Source: Photobacterium arenosum (GTDB taxonomy: Bacteria; Pseudomonadota; Gammaproteobacteria; Enterobacterales; Vibrionaceae). Taken from it: 64,000 nt of DNA. Position 1 is the stretch's first letter, and each line of letters starts with the position of its first letter. Under the pieces are notes generated by a model. That model did no database searches. It was not told the DNA's origin and worked only from the letters and a program-made list of their open reading frames with translations. Made by a program: the position numbers and the translations under genes. The DNA is taken from NCBI RefSeq assembly GCF_014841115.1, contig NZ_JACYTP010000004.1, positions 310,001 through 374,000 of the forward strand. Direction: 5' to 3'. Below are positions 36,435-44,871 of this stretch, one piece after another.

Positions 36435-36920
36435 ATGAATATTTCAACATTATATAATATCAATGTGAATCTGTTTGAAACGTTAAATCTGGATTATAGA
36501 TCGTATAAACATGAACCTATACTTGATTATGAAACCGATCTGAAAGTCTCTAAAGAGTTAGGTTGGACGGCTGCGCCCAGTAAAAGCTTATTTCTGAAAC
36601 GTAAAAGCGGCGGCTACTGCGTGTTTGTTACCCATAAAGAAAATCGCTTTGATCAAAAGAAGATTCGGGATGTTATTGGTGAACGAGTGTCTATCTGCAA
36701 CAATGAAGAGATGGAAACGATTACGGGCTGTATTGCCGGTGCGTTATGCCCTTTTGTTTTAGACACATCGATCCCGATTATTTTAGATGTGTCTTTATTG
36801 GATCATAAAGAAGTGATGTTTACTCCGGCAGATCCCAGTTATACATTCATTGTTGAATCAGGTTCACTGGTCAGTGTCTTTGAAAGCTTGAACAATGAAA
36901 TGTACTTTTACGCTAACTAA
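36435..36920 (+). CDS. YbaK/ProX-type aminoacyl-tRNA deacylase domain protein
   Basis: A 161-residue free-standing domain of the YbaK/ProX/INS superfamily, whose members hydrolyse aminoacyl-tRNAs charged with the wrong amino acid. Visible pattern elements are YRSYKHEPI at the N-terminus, the core Lys in APSKSLFLKRK, RFDQKKIRDVIG, and the loop TGCIAGALCPF, which corresponds to the family's TG..PG/GA segment. It starts at ATG 36435, 7 bp after the ferredoxin stop, and ends at a hairpin. As the last gene of an operon making an unusual amino acid, it probably removes that residue from tRNA, a self-resistance role. This is inference from context. Confidence 0.78.
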   Translation: MNISTLYNINVNLFETLNLDYRSYKHEPILDYETDLKVSKELGWTAAPSKSLFLKRKSGGYCVFVTHKENRFDQKKIRDVIGERVSICNNEEMETITGCIAGALCPFVLDTSIPIILDVSLLDHKEVMFTPADPSYTFIVESGSLVSVFESLNNEMYFYAN

Positions 36921-36926
36921 AATATG

Positions 36927-36948
36927 GGGGCTGTTAAGCCCCTTATTC
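36927..36948. terminator. Terminator between the operon and the convergent regulator
   Basis: GGGGC-TGTTAA-GCCCC hairpin followed by TTATT, immediately after the YbaK-like stop and next to the stop of the convergent Lrp gene. It may serve both directions. Confidence 0.6.
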
Positions 36949-37383
36949 ATGTTTAATGTCTAACACTGGAAGAATATGGATGGATTCAATACCGCCTATA
37001 TCTATGATGAACTTTTTAATTTCATACAGTAACGGAAGACGGGTGCTGTTGACCCTTATCAGGCAGTCGAACTCACCGTATATAGATTCGAATTGAAAAT
37101 CATAACCGGCACTTTTGAGGTGTTTGAAAATCTGTTTACAGTCTACGCTTCCGGATTTGATCAACAGGTAAGAATGGATATCATCAGAAGGGGATAAGCG
37201 CTGATCAAAGCAAGTACTGATTGTGAAGCCTGTTATGACGTTCTCCTGTATGAGTGTTTGTATTCTTTTGTCTACGGCACTGCGTGAGAGATTGACCTGT
37301 TCTGCAACTTTTTGGATGCTCTCTCTTGAGTTATTTCTCAATAACTCGATGATTTTCATGTCCACTTTATCTAAATTCATCAT
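36943..37383 (-). CDS. Lrp/AsnC-family transcriptional regulator
   Basis: A 146-residue regulator with an N-terminal helix-turn-helix (VDMKIIELLRNNSRESIQKVAEQVNLSRSAVDKRI broken over residues 7-41) and a C-terminal RAM (ligand-binding) domain with the usual alpha-beta pattern around GEFDCLIRV. Lrp/AsnC proteins typically sense amino acids. It is convergent with the biosynthetic operon and shares its terminator. A pathway-specific regulator responding to the amino acid substrate or product is likely. Candidate operators are the repeats at 31986-32030. Confidence 0.9.
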   Translation of the reverse strand: MMNLDKVDMKIIELLRNNSRESIQKVAEQVNLSRSAVDKRIQTLIQENVITGFTISTCFDQRLSPSDDIHSYLLIKSGSVDCKQIFKHLKSAGYDFQFESIYGEFDCLIRVNSTRLPLLYEIKKFIIDIGGIESIHILPVLDIKHE

Positions 37384-37743
37384 GGTTACTAACTAGCCTG
37401 GCCTGGTGACTTTTTGATTCTAAAGTAACAGAAAGTGTTTTTAATTATATTCTGTTTTGATATTGGTATTTTTCTGCTTTGTTTGACAAGCAACCGCATA
37501 CTTACCATACAACTCAGGTATTTTGTCAATATGAACATTAATGATTATGTGAATAACGTGATAAGAAATGAACTCAGCGGAGAAATAACTGAATCAGTAG
37601 GGTACTGTCGTGAGAGCGGTTATACCGGTTTATGGCAGTATCATATGCTAAGTATTGCCCTGTAAACAGCACAGTGATGCACCAGCATAGAGAAATCTTC
37701 TCTTGTGGGTCTGCCGGGCAGCACAGGTGAAACGCTGTGGGTT
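37384..37743. other. Intergenic region with a possible small transcript
   Basis: A 360-bp spacer between the Lrp gene and the small PilZ gene. TTGACA at 37483-37488 with CATACA 17 bp downstream is promoter-like. It points to a 44-codon ORF at 37531-37665. The rest holds nothing recognised. Confidence 0.4.
37531..37665 (+). CDS. Small hypothetical ORF (44 aa)
   Basis: ATG-to-TAA ORF of 44 codons, MNINDYVNNVIRNELSGEI and onward, with a Tyr/Trp-containing end. A TTGACA promoter-like element lies about 45 bp upstream, but no good ribosome site is visible. It could be a microprotein, part of a small RNA, or chance. Confidence 0.25.
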   Translation: MNINDYVNNVIRNELSGEITESVGYCRESGYTGLWQYHMLSIAL

Positions 37744-38109
37744 TCAGTCAGCAAGATCGGCAAGGAGTTCAAATTCGCGATAAAGCAGCTCGTCGTCACC
37801 GACGTTGAGTTCAATCAGGCGGCGCAGGTGAGAAATGCTGTCGATATCAATATTCACTATCTTCATCCGCAGACAGTCGCTGTCATGGGCGACCAGTTCA
37901 GTGACCATTCTCATGTGAATATCTGTGTCATGCAGGCTGACATCGACTTCAAACGGGGCGTTGTCATCCGGCTGCCAGTGTTCAGGCCGGCCGAGCAGAA
38001 TACCATGCAGCGAGATATCGCGAACATCAGCAGGCCAGTGTGACTGAGCCTGACGCACCAGCGCCGGGGCCTGATAAACAATACGGATAAACTGGCGTCT
38101 TTCGTTCAT
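37744..38109 (-). CDS. Single-domain PilZ protein
   Basis: A 121-residue protein that is essentially one PilZ domain. It has the N-terminal RRQFIRI (RxxxR motif) and DISLHGILLG (D/NxSxxG), the two segments that bind cyclic di-GMP. Such stand-alone PilZ proteins act as c-di-GMP effectors, often on motility or surface polysaccharide. It lies between the Lrp gene and ettA on the minus strand. No partner is obvious. Confidence 0.82.
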   Translation of the reverse strand: MNERRQFIRIVYQAPALVRQAQSHWPADVRDISLHGILLGRPEHWQPDDNAPFEVDVSLHDTDIHMRMVTELVAHDSDCLRMKIVNIDIDSISHLRRLIELNVGDDELLYREFELLADLAD

Positions 38110-38296
38110 AGTCTGTGATTACCTGTATGAGCCTATATTGTCGAGTTTAGGGTCTGCTGGCCTTTTTGGTTCTGTTTTTTCTATGTTGACGTGATCTCTG
38201 TTTGCAGTGCCGCGGCTCCGCTGAGGAGTCGAGTGGTGATTCATCCTGTGCTGAAACAGGCGACTTTAATGATTTGCTTATTAAGTAATCATGCAA

Positions 38297-38322
38297 TAAA
38301 AAAGGCTGCCCAAATGGCAGCC
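38297..38322 (-). terminator. Rho-independent terminator of ettA
   Basis: GGCTGCC / GGCAGCC stem with a 5-base loop. On the minus strand it is followed by a T-run (the A-run at 38296-38303), 35 bp after the ettA stop. Confidence 0.88.
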
Positions 38323-38356
38323 TGCGTTCAGTGATTGCAAATCTGTCCGGAGACGG

Positions 38357-40024
38357 TTATTTGGCAATACGCTTGTATTTAATACGGTGCGGCTCTGCAG
38401 CCTGCGCACCCAGTGTTTTCTTCAGCCAGTCGGTATATTCGCTATAGTTACCTTCGAAGAAATTCACCTGGCCTTCATCGCGGTAGTCCAGAATGTGGGT
38501 CGCGATGCGGTCCAGGAACCAGCGGTCGTGCGAGATCACCATGGCACAGCCAGGAAATTCCAGCAGGGCTTCTTCCAGTGCACGCAGTGTTTCTACGTCC
38601 AGGTCGTTGGTGGGCTCATCGAGCAGCAGTACGTTGCCGCCGGCTTTCAGCAGTTTCGCCAGGTGGACACGGTTACGTTCACCACCAGACAGCTCGCCAA
38701 TGCGTTTTTGCTGGTCGCTGCCCCTGAAGTTAAAGCGGGACACGTAAGCACGCGACTGAATCTCGAAGTTGTTGATGCGAATCACATCGTTGCCTTCAGA
38801 GATTTCCTGATACACAGTATTGTTATCATCCATGCTGTCGCGGAACTGCTCAACAGAGGCCAACTTAACTGTGTCGCCCAGCTCGATAGTCCCTGCGTCC
38901 TGCTGCTCAGAGCCGCTCAGCATCTTGAACAGGGTCGACTTACCGGCACCGTTCGCACCTATGATGCCCACGATGGCACCTTTAGGCATGCTGAAAGACA
39001 GGTTGTCGATCAGAACACGGTCACCAAAAGATTTGGTCAGGCCGTTGACTTCGATTACCTTGTCGCCCAAACGATCACCCGGCGGGATGAAGAGTTCGTT
39101 GGTTTCGTTACGCTTCTGATGATCTGAGGTATTCAGCTCTTCAAAACGGGCCATACGTGCTTTGGATTTGGCCTGACGACCTTTAGGGTTCTGGCGTACC
39201 CACTCCAGCTCTTTCTCAATGGTTTTCTGGCGCGCTTTCTCCTGAGAGGCTTCCTGCTTCAGACGGGCGTCTTTCTGCTCCAGCCAGGACGTATAGTTGC
39301 CCTGCCATGGAATACCTTCACCACGGTCCAGTTCCAGAATCCAGCCGGCGGCGTTATCCAGGAAGTAACGGTCGTGCGTGATCGCCACCACTGTGCCTGT
39401 GTAATCAACTAAGAAACGCTCCAGCCAGCCAACAGACTCGGCATCCAGGTGGTTCGTGGGTTCGTCGAGCAGCAGCATGTCCGGCTGTTCCAGCAGCAGG
39501 CGGCAGATAGCCACACGACGGCGTTCACCACCCGACAGCAGTTTGATCTGAGCATCCCACTCCGGCAAGCGCAGCGCATCGGCAGCACGCTCCAGCGTAT
39601 TGTCCAGATTGTGGCCGTCTTTGGCCTGAATCAGCGCTTCCAGCTCACCCTGCTCTTTGGCAAGGGCATCGAAATCCGCATCCGGTTCGGCGTAAGCGGC
39701 ATATACCGCATCCAGGCGGGTCAGGGCGTTTTTCACGTCGGAAACGGCCTCTTCGACCACTTCACGCACTGTCTTGCTTTCGTCCAGTACCGGCTCCTGC
39801 GGCAGATAGCCGACATTCAGGCCGGGTTGCGGGCGGGCTTCCCCTTCGATATCGGTATCGATACCTGCCATGATACGCAGCAGAGTGGATTTACCGGAAC
39901 CGTTCAGGCCCAGTACACCGATTTTGGCGCCAGGGAAGAAACTTAATGAAATATCTTTCAGAATCTGTCGCTTAGGTGGCACAACTTTGCTCACTCGCGA
40001 CATGGTATAGACGTATTCAGCCAT
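38357..40024 (-). CDS. ettA: Energy-dependent translational throttle protein EttA (ABC-F)
   Basis: A 555-residue ABC-F protein with two ATP-binding cassettes and no membrane domain. Walker A motifs are GLNGSGKST and GANGAGKST, the signature motifs are LSGGERRRV and LSGGERNRV, and Walker B is LLLDEPTNHLD and LLLDEPTNDLD. The linker between the cassettes is the Lys/Arg-rich P-site tRNA interaction motif region. EttA binds the ribosomal E site and gates translation according to the ATP/ADP ratio. It is a single gene with its own terminator, and divergent from slt. Confidence 0.97.
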   Translation of the reverse strand: MAEYVYTMSRVSKVVPPKRQILKDISLSFFPGAKIGVLGLNGSGKSTLLRIMAGIDTDIEGEARPQPGLNVGYLPQEPVLDESKTVREVVEEAVSDVKNALTRLDAVYAAYAEPDADFDALAKEQGELEALIQAKDGHNLDNTLERAADALRLPEWDAQIKLLSGGERRRVAICRLLLEQPDMLLLDEPTNHLDAESVGWLERFLVDYTGTVVAITHDRYFLDNAAGWILELDRGEGIPWQGNYTSWLEQKDARLKQEASQEKARQKTIEKELEWVRQNPKGRQAKSKARMARFEELNTSDHQKRNETNELFIPPGDRLGDKVIEVNGLTKSFGDRVLIDNLSFSMPKGAIVGIIGANGAGKSTLFKMLSGSEQQDAGTIELGDTVKLASVEQFRDSMDDNNTVYQEISEGNDVIRINNFEIQSRAYVSRFNFRGSDQQKRIGELSGGERNRVHLAKLLKAGGNVLLLDEPTNDLDVETLRALEEALLEFPGCAMVISHDRWFLDRIATHILDYRDEGQVNFFEGNYSEYTDWLKKTLGAQAAEPHRIKYKRIAK

Positions 40025-40265
40025 TTCCGTAGGTCATCTCTAATGATTGGAGAGAGGGGTATTTTAACCATTCTGGCCCTAAGTTTAACAGCAATGTCTC
40101 ACAATGACGGTTAAGATGAATACATGCCCCTGTAAGCAGGTTTCGTTATTGACCTGAGCCTGACCCGGGGCTGACGTTGACGAGGGTATGGAACGCTAGG
40201 ATAACAGTGTTAATTAAACGTGCTGAATTTTAATCTGAGTGAAGCTGGAGCTGGAAAGAGTATAT

Positions 40266-42203
40266 ATGCAGTCTGAAGCCGTTATGCACCGTTGTAGCCG
40301 TTGGATGCTGGGCCTGGGGGTATGGGTGCTGTTGGGAGGAAGCGTGGCACAGGCCGCCTCGCTTGAAGAGCAGAGAAAATGGTATGAAGCCGCTAAGGAT
40401 GCGCTGGAACGCAAGGATCAGTCGGCTTATCAGAGTTATCGCACCAGGCTTGATGACTATCCGCTGACCCCTTATCTCGACTACCGCCAGTTTCAGGACA
40501 ATCTGGATAAGCGCTCCCCTGCCGAAGTGAGTGCATTCATCAAAAAGTTTCAGGATCTGCCTTTCACCATCAAGCTGGGTTATGCCTATCAGGATGTGCT
40601 GGCAGAGGCCAACCGCTGGCAGGATCTGGTGACCTTTCAGACTGAGCCGCCATACAGAGAAAGTTATCAGTGTCAGTATTATCTGGCGCTCAGCAAAGTG
40701 GGCCGCAAGGACGAAGCCTGGCAGGGCGCGCAGTCACTCTGGCTGACCGGCCAGTCTCTTGACGATGATTGCGATCCCATGCTGGATGCCTGGGAAAAAG
40801 CCGGAAAACGTACCAATCAGCTGATTCTGGATCGCATGCTGCTGGTGTTTGAAGCCGGCAATCAGGGGTTGCTTAAATATCTCGACAAACAACTGACGGG
40901 TAACGCCAGAAAAGACGGCGATACGCTGCTCGCGCTGTTTGCCAAACCGCAAGGTGTGGCGGACTTCGCGAAAAAAAGCAAAGTGACCGACTATAACCGG
41001 CAATTGACAGTAGCAGCCTATAAGCGCCTGGCGCGCGTGGATACCAAAGAAGCCCTGAGCCAGCTAGAGCGGGTTGCGAACGGGCAAAAGCTCAATACAG
41101 GGCAGAAACAATCGCTGGCGGATTATACGGCGTCACGGCTGATGGATGCCGAAGAGGCCGATCTTGTCCGCTGGCGTGATGCCATGCTGCGCAAAAGCAG
41201 TGATGATGATTTGATTGGACGGCGCATCCGACTTGCCCTTCGTGAAGGCAACTGGACCGAAGCGCAGGCGTGGATCCCGCAATTGTCGACCGAAGAACAG
41301 AATACGCTGCGGTGGAAATTCTGGCAGGCGCATCTGCTGGCCAAAACCGATCCTGTGGTTGCCAAGCCGAAATATCAGGCATTGCTCGGCGAGCGGAACT
41401 TTTACAGTGCCGCAGCTGCTACGGTTCTGGGGGAAGGTATTGATTTCCCTGTGGAATCCCTGAGTCAGGCAGAGCAGGATGTGACCCCTTATCTGCCAGC
41501 GTTAAAGCGGATTGAAGAAATGATCGCGCAGGATAAGGTGTTTGATGCCAACCTGGAGTGGTGGTATCTGATGAAAGATCTCGATCCGAAAGCAATCTGG
41601 CCGCTGGCGGGCTACGCAGGTAAGCAAAACTGGCACCATCTGACGGTGCAGGCCACCATATATGGCCGGATGTGGGAACACCTGTCGTTACGTTTCCCGC
41701 TGGCTTTTGCCGAGACGTTTAAGTCATTCGGTCAGCAGCGTGATCTATCTGTGACCACTATGATGGCGCTGGCACGACAGGAAAGTGCGCTGAATCCGCA
41801 GGCAATGTCGCCGGTAGGCGCTCGCGGGCTGATGCAACTGATGCCCGCCACAGCCAGAGAAACTGCGGGTAAGCTGAACTACAAATATGCGGGCAGCAGT
41901 AGTCTCTTTGAGCCAGAGGTCAATATCCGGCTGGGCAGTGGTTACCTGAAAATGATGCTGGAGCGTTACGACAACAACCGTATCTTTGCTTTCTCGGCGT
42001 ATAACGCCGGCCCGGGCAGAGTCACCAGCTGGAGAAAAATCAGTGATGGTAAACTGGATGCCTTTGCCTTTATGGAAACCATTCCTTTCGGTGAGACGCG
42101 CGGTTATGTCCAGAATGTGCTGATGTTTGAAGTCTACTACGACAAGCTGACCAATCAGCAGGTCCAGTTACTGACCACTGAGGAACTGAACACTAAGTAT
42201 TGA
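40266..42203 (+). CDS. slt: Soluble lytic murein transglycosylase
   Basis: A 645-residue periplasmic lytic transglycosylase that cleaves peptidoglycan to anhydromuramyl products. A signal peptide (LGVWVLLGGSVAQAAS) is followed by the long alpha-helical superhelical U/L region and a C-terminal SLT catalytic domain. The catalytic Glu is E506 in RQESALNPQA, with SPVGARGLMQLMP and AYNAGPGRV as the remaining family motifs. ATG 40266 with GGAAAGAG upstream is preferred over 40239. It is followed by trpR, as in E. coli. Confidence 0.95.
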   Translation: MQSEAVMHRCSRWMLGLGVWVLLGGSVAQAASLEEQRKWYEAAKDALERKDQSAYQSYRTRLDDYPLTPYLDYRQFQDNLDKRSPAEVSAFIKKFQDLPFTIKLGYAYQDVLAEANRWQDLVTFQTEPPYRESYQCQYYLALSKVGRKDEAWQGAQSLWLTGQSLDDDCDPMLDAWEKAGKRTNQLILDRMLLVFEAGNQGLLKYLDKQLTGNARKDGDTLLALFAKPQGVADFAKKSKVTDYNRQLTVAAYKRLARVDTKEALSQLERVANGQKLNTGQKQSLADYTASRLMDAEEADLVRWRDAMLRKSSDDDLIGRRIRLALREGNWTEAQAWIPQLSTEEQNTLRWKFWQAHLLAKTDPVVAKPKYQALLGERNFYSAAAATVLGEGIDFPVESLSQAEQDVTPYLPALKRIEEMIAQDKVFDANLEWWYLMKDLDPKAIWPLAGYAGKQNWHHLTVQATIYGRMWEHLSLRFPLAFAETFKSFGQQRDLSVTTMMALARQESALNPQAMSPVGARGLMQLMPATARETAGKLNYKYAGSSSLFEPEVNIRLGSGYLKMMLERYDNNRIFAFSAYNAGPGRVTSWRKISDGKLDAFAFMETIPFGETRGYVQNVLMFEVYYDKLTNQQVQLLTTEELNTKY

Positions 42204-42319
42204 GACAAACTGCTGCTATAGGTTTGGTGGAAGGCTGTGGTTCAGGGTAGAATCCAGACAGAATTAAAACGCCTGTGTGGGTTACTAATTGTCAATGCAG
42301 GCAATTTTTGAGGAAAACC

Positions 42320-42637
42320 ATGTCAACCAAAGCCGATACGCCGGACTTTTCTGACTGGCAGCAAATAGTCTCTCTGTTTCGTCAGGCCTCTGCTGAAGGC
42401 AAAGATGAGTTACTCCTTCGTCTGCTGTTAACCCCGGATGAGCGTGAATCACTGATCGCCAGGGTGAATATCTTCCATGAACTGCTGAATGGTGAGCGTA
42501 GCCAGCGTAAAATCAGTGAGTTGTTGGGCGTTGGCGTCGCGACTATCACACGCGGCTCCAATGAACTGAAACACCACGATGCGGAGATCCGCGACTGGTT
42601 GTCAGAATTTCTGTTGAAACAGCAGCCGAAAGGCTGA
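42320..42637 (+). CDS. trpR: Trp operon repressor
   Basis: A 105-residue TrpR-type repressor that binds operators of tryptophan genes when loaded with L-tryptophan. The conserved helices LLLTPDERESLIARV and ERSQRKISELLGVGVATITRGSNEL carry the corepressor pocket and the helix-turn-helix. ATG 42320 has AGGAAAA upstream; the reading from 42275 adds an unsupported leader. The order slt-trpR-yjjX is the conserved gammaproteobacterial order. Confidence 0.97.
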   Translation: MSTKADTPDFSDWQQIVSLFRQASAEGKDELLLRLLLTPDERESLIARVNIFHELLNGERSQRKISELLGVGVATITRGSNELKHHDAEIRDWLSEFLLKQQPKG

Positions 42638-42649
42638 AGTGCCTTGTCA

Positions 42650-42760
42650 CCTCCCTCCTGATCTCCCCCTGAAAAGGGGGAGGGATCGTACTGAGCTTAC
42701 TGAAGCACTGAATATTCTCTTCCCTTGGCAAGGGGAGGGTTAGGGTGGGGTTCGTGAAAT
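42650..42760. repeat. Palindromic intergenic repeat (two hairpins)
   Basis: Two G/C-rich hairpins are visible: TCCCCCT-GAAA-AGGGGGA and CTTCCCTTGGCAAGGGGAG. They are joined by GGATCGTACTGAGCTTACTG and followed by GTTAGGGTGGGG. A related stretch, GAAAAGCAGAAGGATCGTAC, recurs at 42808-42827 inside the 3' end of yjjX. This looks like a dispersed intergenic repeat unit of the REP/MITE kind. Confidence 0.6.
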
Positions 42761-42794
42761 GAGCACATATTTGGCGTTTGTGCCCAGTCCCCGG

Positions 42795-43367
42795 CTAGCC
42801 TCCCGCTTGAAAAGCAGAAGGATCGTACAGACCCGGGTTCATGAAAGGGATCAGGGCCAGTATCAGAGCCTGCTGATAAACACTGCTGCGGCTGAGCTTG
42901 TGCTCTGTGAGCATAGCAATGGCGCCACCTTGTTGCTTCACATTCTGCTGCTGAAACATATCATCCATTACATCCCCCAACTCTTCTCCGTCATGCAGAC
43001 GGGCCAGCGCTTTTGGCGGCAGAGGCAGAGAGGCTGAACGGGATTCACCCCGCTGACTACCGTTATCTATCACCATCCAGGCAAACGTGGCACAGCCATC
43101 AAGCCCGGCTTCCAGACTGACGTAATAATCCGCGCCAGGCTGCAGTTCCCGGGCATACACTACCCGGTTTCGGGCGCCGGTCAGGGTTTCTTCGGCACAC
43201 ATAGGTTGTGCTCTTACACCGCTGTCCACGGCAACACCGCTAATCTGCAGGGCTTGCGCCGGAAAGGCTTGGTGGAAGGCGTTTTCTACCGCTCTAATTT
43301 TGGCCGGGTTTGTCGAGGCGACAATAATACGAATCTGGCGCTCTGGTGCTGGATTGGTGGTGTGCAT
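42795..43367 (-). CDS. yjjX: Inosine/xanthosine triphosphatase YjjX
   Basis: A 190-residue NTPase that removes non-canonical inosine and xanthosine triphosphates from the nucleotide pool. The family start is IRIIVASTNPAKIRAVENAF, and the active-site region is YYVSLEAGLDG with WMVIDNG. The start is ATG at 43367 (MHTTNPA), with GGAG six bases upstream. The last residues (PSAFQAGG) extend beyond the usual conserved C-terminus. They are encoded by sequence resembling the neighbouring palindromic repeat, so the repeat may have supplied a new stop. Confidence 0.93.
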   Translation of the reverse strand: MHTTNPAPERQIRIIVASTNPAKIRAVENAFHQAFPAQALQISGVAVDSGVRAQPMCAEETLTGARNRVVYARELQPGADYYVSLEAGLDGCATFAWMVIDNGSQRGESRSASLPLPPKALARLHDGEELGDVMDDMFQQQNVKQQGGAIAMLTEHKLSRSSVYQQALILALIPFMNPGLYDPSAFQAGG

Positions 43368-43487
43368 GATGGGCTCCTTCATTTCACGTCGTTATTGTAC
43401 GCATTGGAAGGGCGCTGTCACCCCTGACGGGCATCTGCAAGAGCATGAGCAAATCAGGGGGAGGGGGCAGGATAACCAGCGGTGCAA

Positions 43488-44129
43488 TCAGATGCGGTCG
43501 AATGACCAGTCGGATTGGATAATGTAGCCGTGAATCTTGAACTCGTCGTGGTTGACAAACAGGTTCGGAAAATCCGGCTGGGATGTGGAAAACACCACGC
43601 CATCTGCCAGTTGTGTCATGTGGTAGAAATCGGGCTCGCTGCCCCGCACCGACGCAAATACCGGCTGTTTAGGACGATAAGGTGCTTTGCGTGTGGCCAG
43701 TGCATAGCTGCCCAGCGGCGCACACTGAGCGATGTTTTCATTATCTACCAGCAGGCCAAGGCAATCGTCGCGATCCAAATGATGCGGTATCGCCCGCTTG
43801 CTCAGTACGTCGACTTTGCCGCCATCGCGATAAGACAGATAGTCTTTGCGATGAATAATAGGAATGTAAGTCGATGTCGTGCTGTGCCCCGTTTCGTGAC
43901 TGATGGCCGTTGTTGCCTGAGTACCTGAATCAATCTGTCCGGTCAGCAAATAGCTGATGGAGGTGTTCAGGGTTTCAGCAATTCTTTCCAGCTCACGTAC
44001 TTCAATGCCGTATTTGCCTGACAGCTTACGGCTCATGGTGCCTTGTTGTAAGCCAAGAGTTTCACCCAGCTGTTTCTGGCTAATCCCCTGAATCTTGGCC
44101 AGGCGCTTAATCCGCTCTAAATATTCCAT
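43488..44129 (-). CDS. XRE-family regulator with S24/LexA-like C-terminus
   Basis: A 213-residue phage-repressor-like regulator. The N-terminal XRE helix-turn-helix contains GISQKQLGETLGLQQGTMSRKL. The C-terminal half resembles the S24 (LexA/CI) domain, with a CLGLLVDNENIAQCAPLGSYALA segment. Where an active S24 peptidase has the Ser (GDSMxP), this protein has VDNENI, so the self-cleavage Ser appears to be missing. ATG 44129 fits the HTH start; the longer reading adds a spurious leader. It is a single gene, and its target is unknown. Confidence 0.78.
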   Translation of the reverse strand: MEYLERIKRLAKIQGISQKQLGETLGLQQGTMSRKLSGKYGIEVRELERIAETLNTSISYLLTGQIDSGTQATTAISHETGHSTTSTYIPIIHRKDYLSYRDGGKVDVLSKRAIPHHLDRDDCLGLLVDNENIAQCAPLGSYALATRKAPYRPKQPVFASVRGSEPDFYHMTQLADGVVFSTSQPDFPNLFVNHDEFKIHGYIIQSDWSFDRI

Positions 44130-44731
44130 AAGAATGGCTTCCCGCTCGCAGTAAAAAAAGAATGCGAAAGGCATTCGCAAAAGTCATAAATTATTTTACT
44201 GATATCCTTGTCTAAAGGTTTTACTCAAGCTGAAAAGTGCGATGGATTTCGTTAAAGGAATATACATTTGCACTCGGTTGGGTAAAAAAAGGGACAATTT
44301 TTTTTCCAGTAAAATAAGCCAGTAAGAAAAAACCACGCCAACTGCTGACAAAAGTAACATATCAGTTCCGACCAAGAAATAAGGAAACAGCAGGGTAATG
44401 GCGGTTTTATGCATATTTTATGATATGCAACCCAAGGTTAAACAGGATTTCTTAAAAACCTGCCGAATGACAGAAAGGCGTACAGATTCAGTTTATAAGT
44501 GAAATCGATTTCATTCTCAGTGTGAATATGTGTCAATCATCAATAAATACACTGCATATTATGCTAATTTGGAATATTAAATGAGTCCCATCCGCCCAGC
44601 GACAAACAATCAGCAAGCTGTCTGTAAAGAGTAAGGGCTGCCGGAAAGGTTTTTCCTTAACCGCTGAGCCGCATTGTTGTTAATCTTTATGTGCCGTTTC
44701 ACCAGTATCGGGCAGGAAACGGTGCACAAAT
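44130..44731. other. Intergenic, no gene recognised
   Basis: About 600 bp of AT-rich DNA between the XRE-type gene and the ammonium transporter control region. Short ORFs on both strands lack ribosome sites and family resemblance. Confidence 0.45.
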
Positions 44732-44768
44732 TGCACCATTATGGATCGAATGGCACTGTATTGGTGCG
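44732..44768. promoter_or_regulatory. Two NtrC-like enhancer sites
   Basis: TGCACCA-TTA-TGGATCG (44732-44748) and GGCACTG-TAT-TGGTGCG (44752-44768) each resemble the NtrC consensus TGCACCA-N3-TGGTGCA, the first strong in its left half and the second in its right. Their centres are 20 bp apart. They lie about 130-170 bp before the predicted sigma54 start. Confidence 0.6.
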
Positions 44769-44871
44769 CAGAATCCTGGCACACAGGAAGTGCAGCAAAG
44801 CACACAATTTTTTGTTATTGATTTTCAGTTACTTAGTTTTATTGACGAATTTAGCAATTAACGAATTGAAT

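Noticed and set aside
44196..44414. A 72-codon hydrophobic minus-strand ORF upstream of amtB
   Set aside because: The hydrophobic composition arises from AT-rich DNA. No ribosome site or known family supports it.
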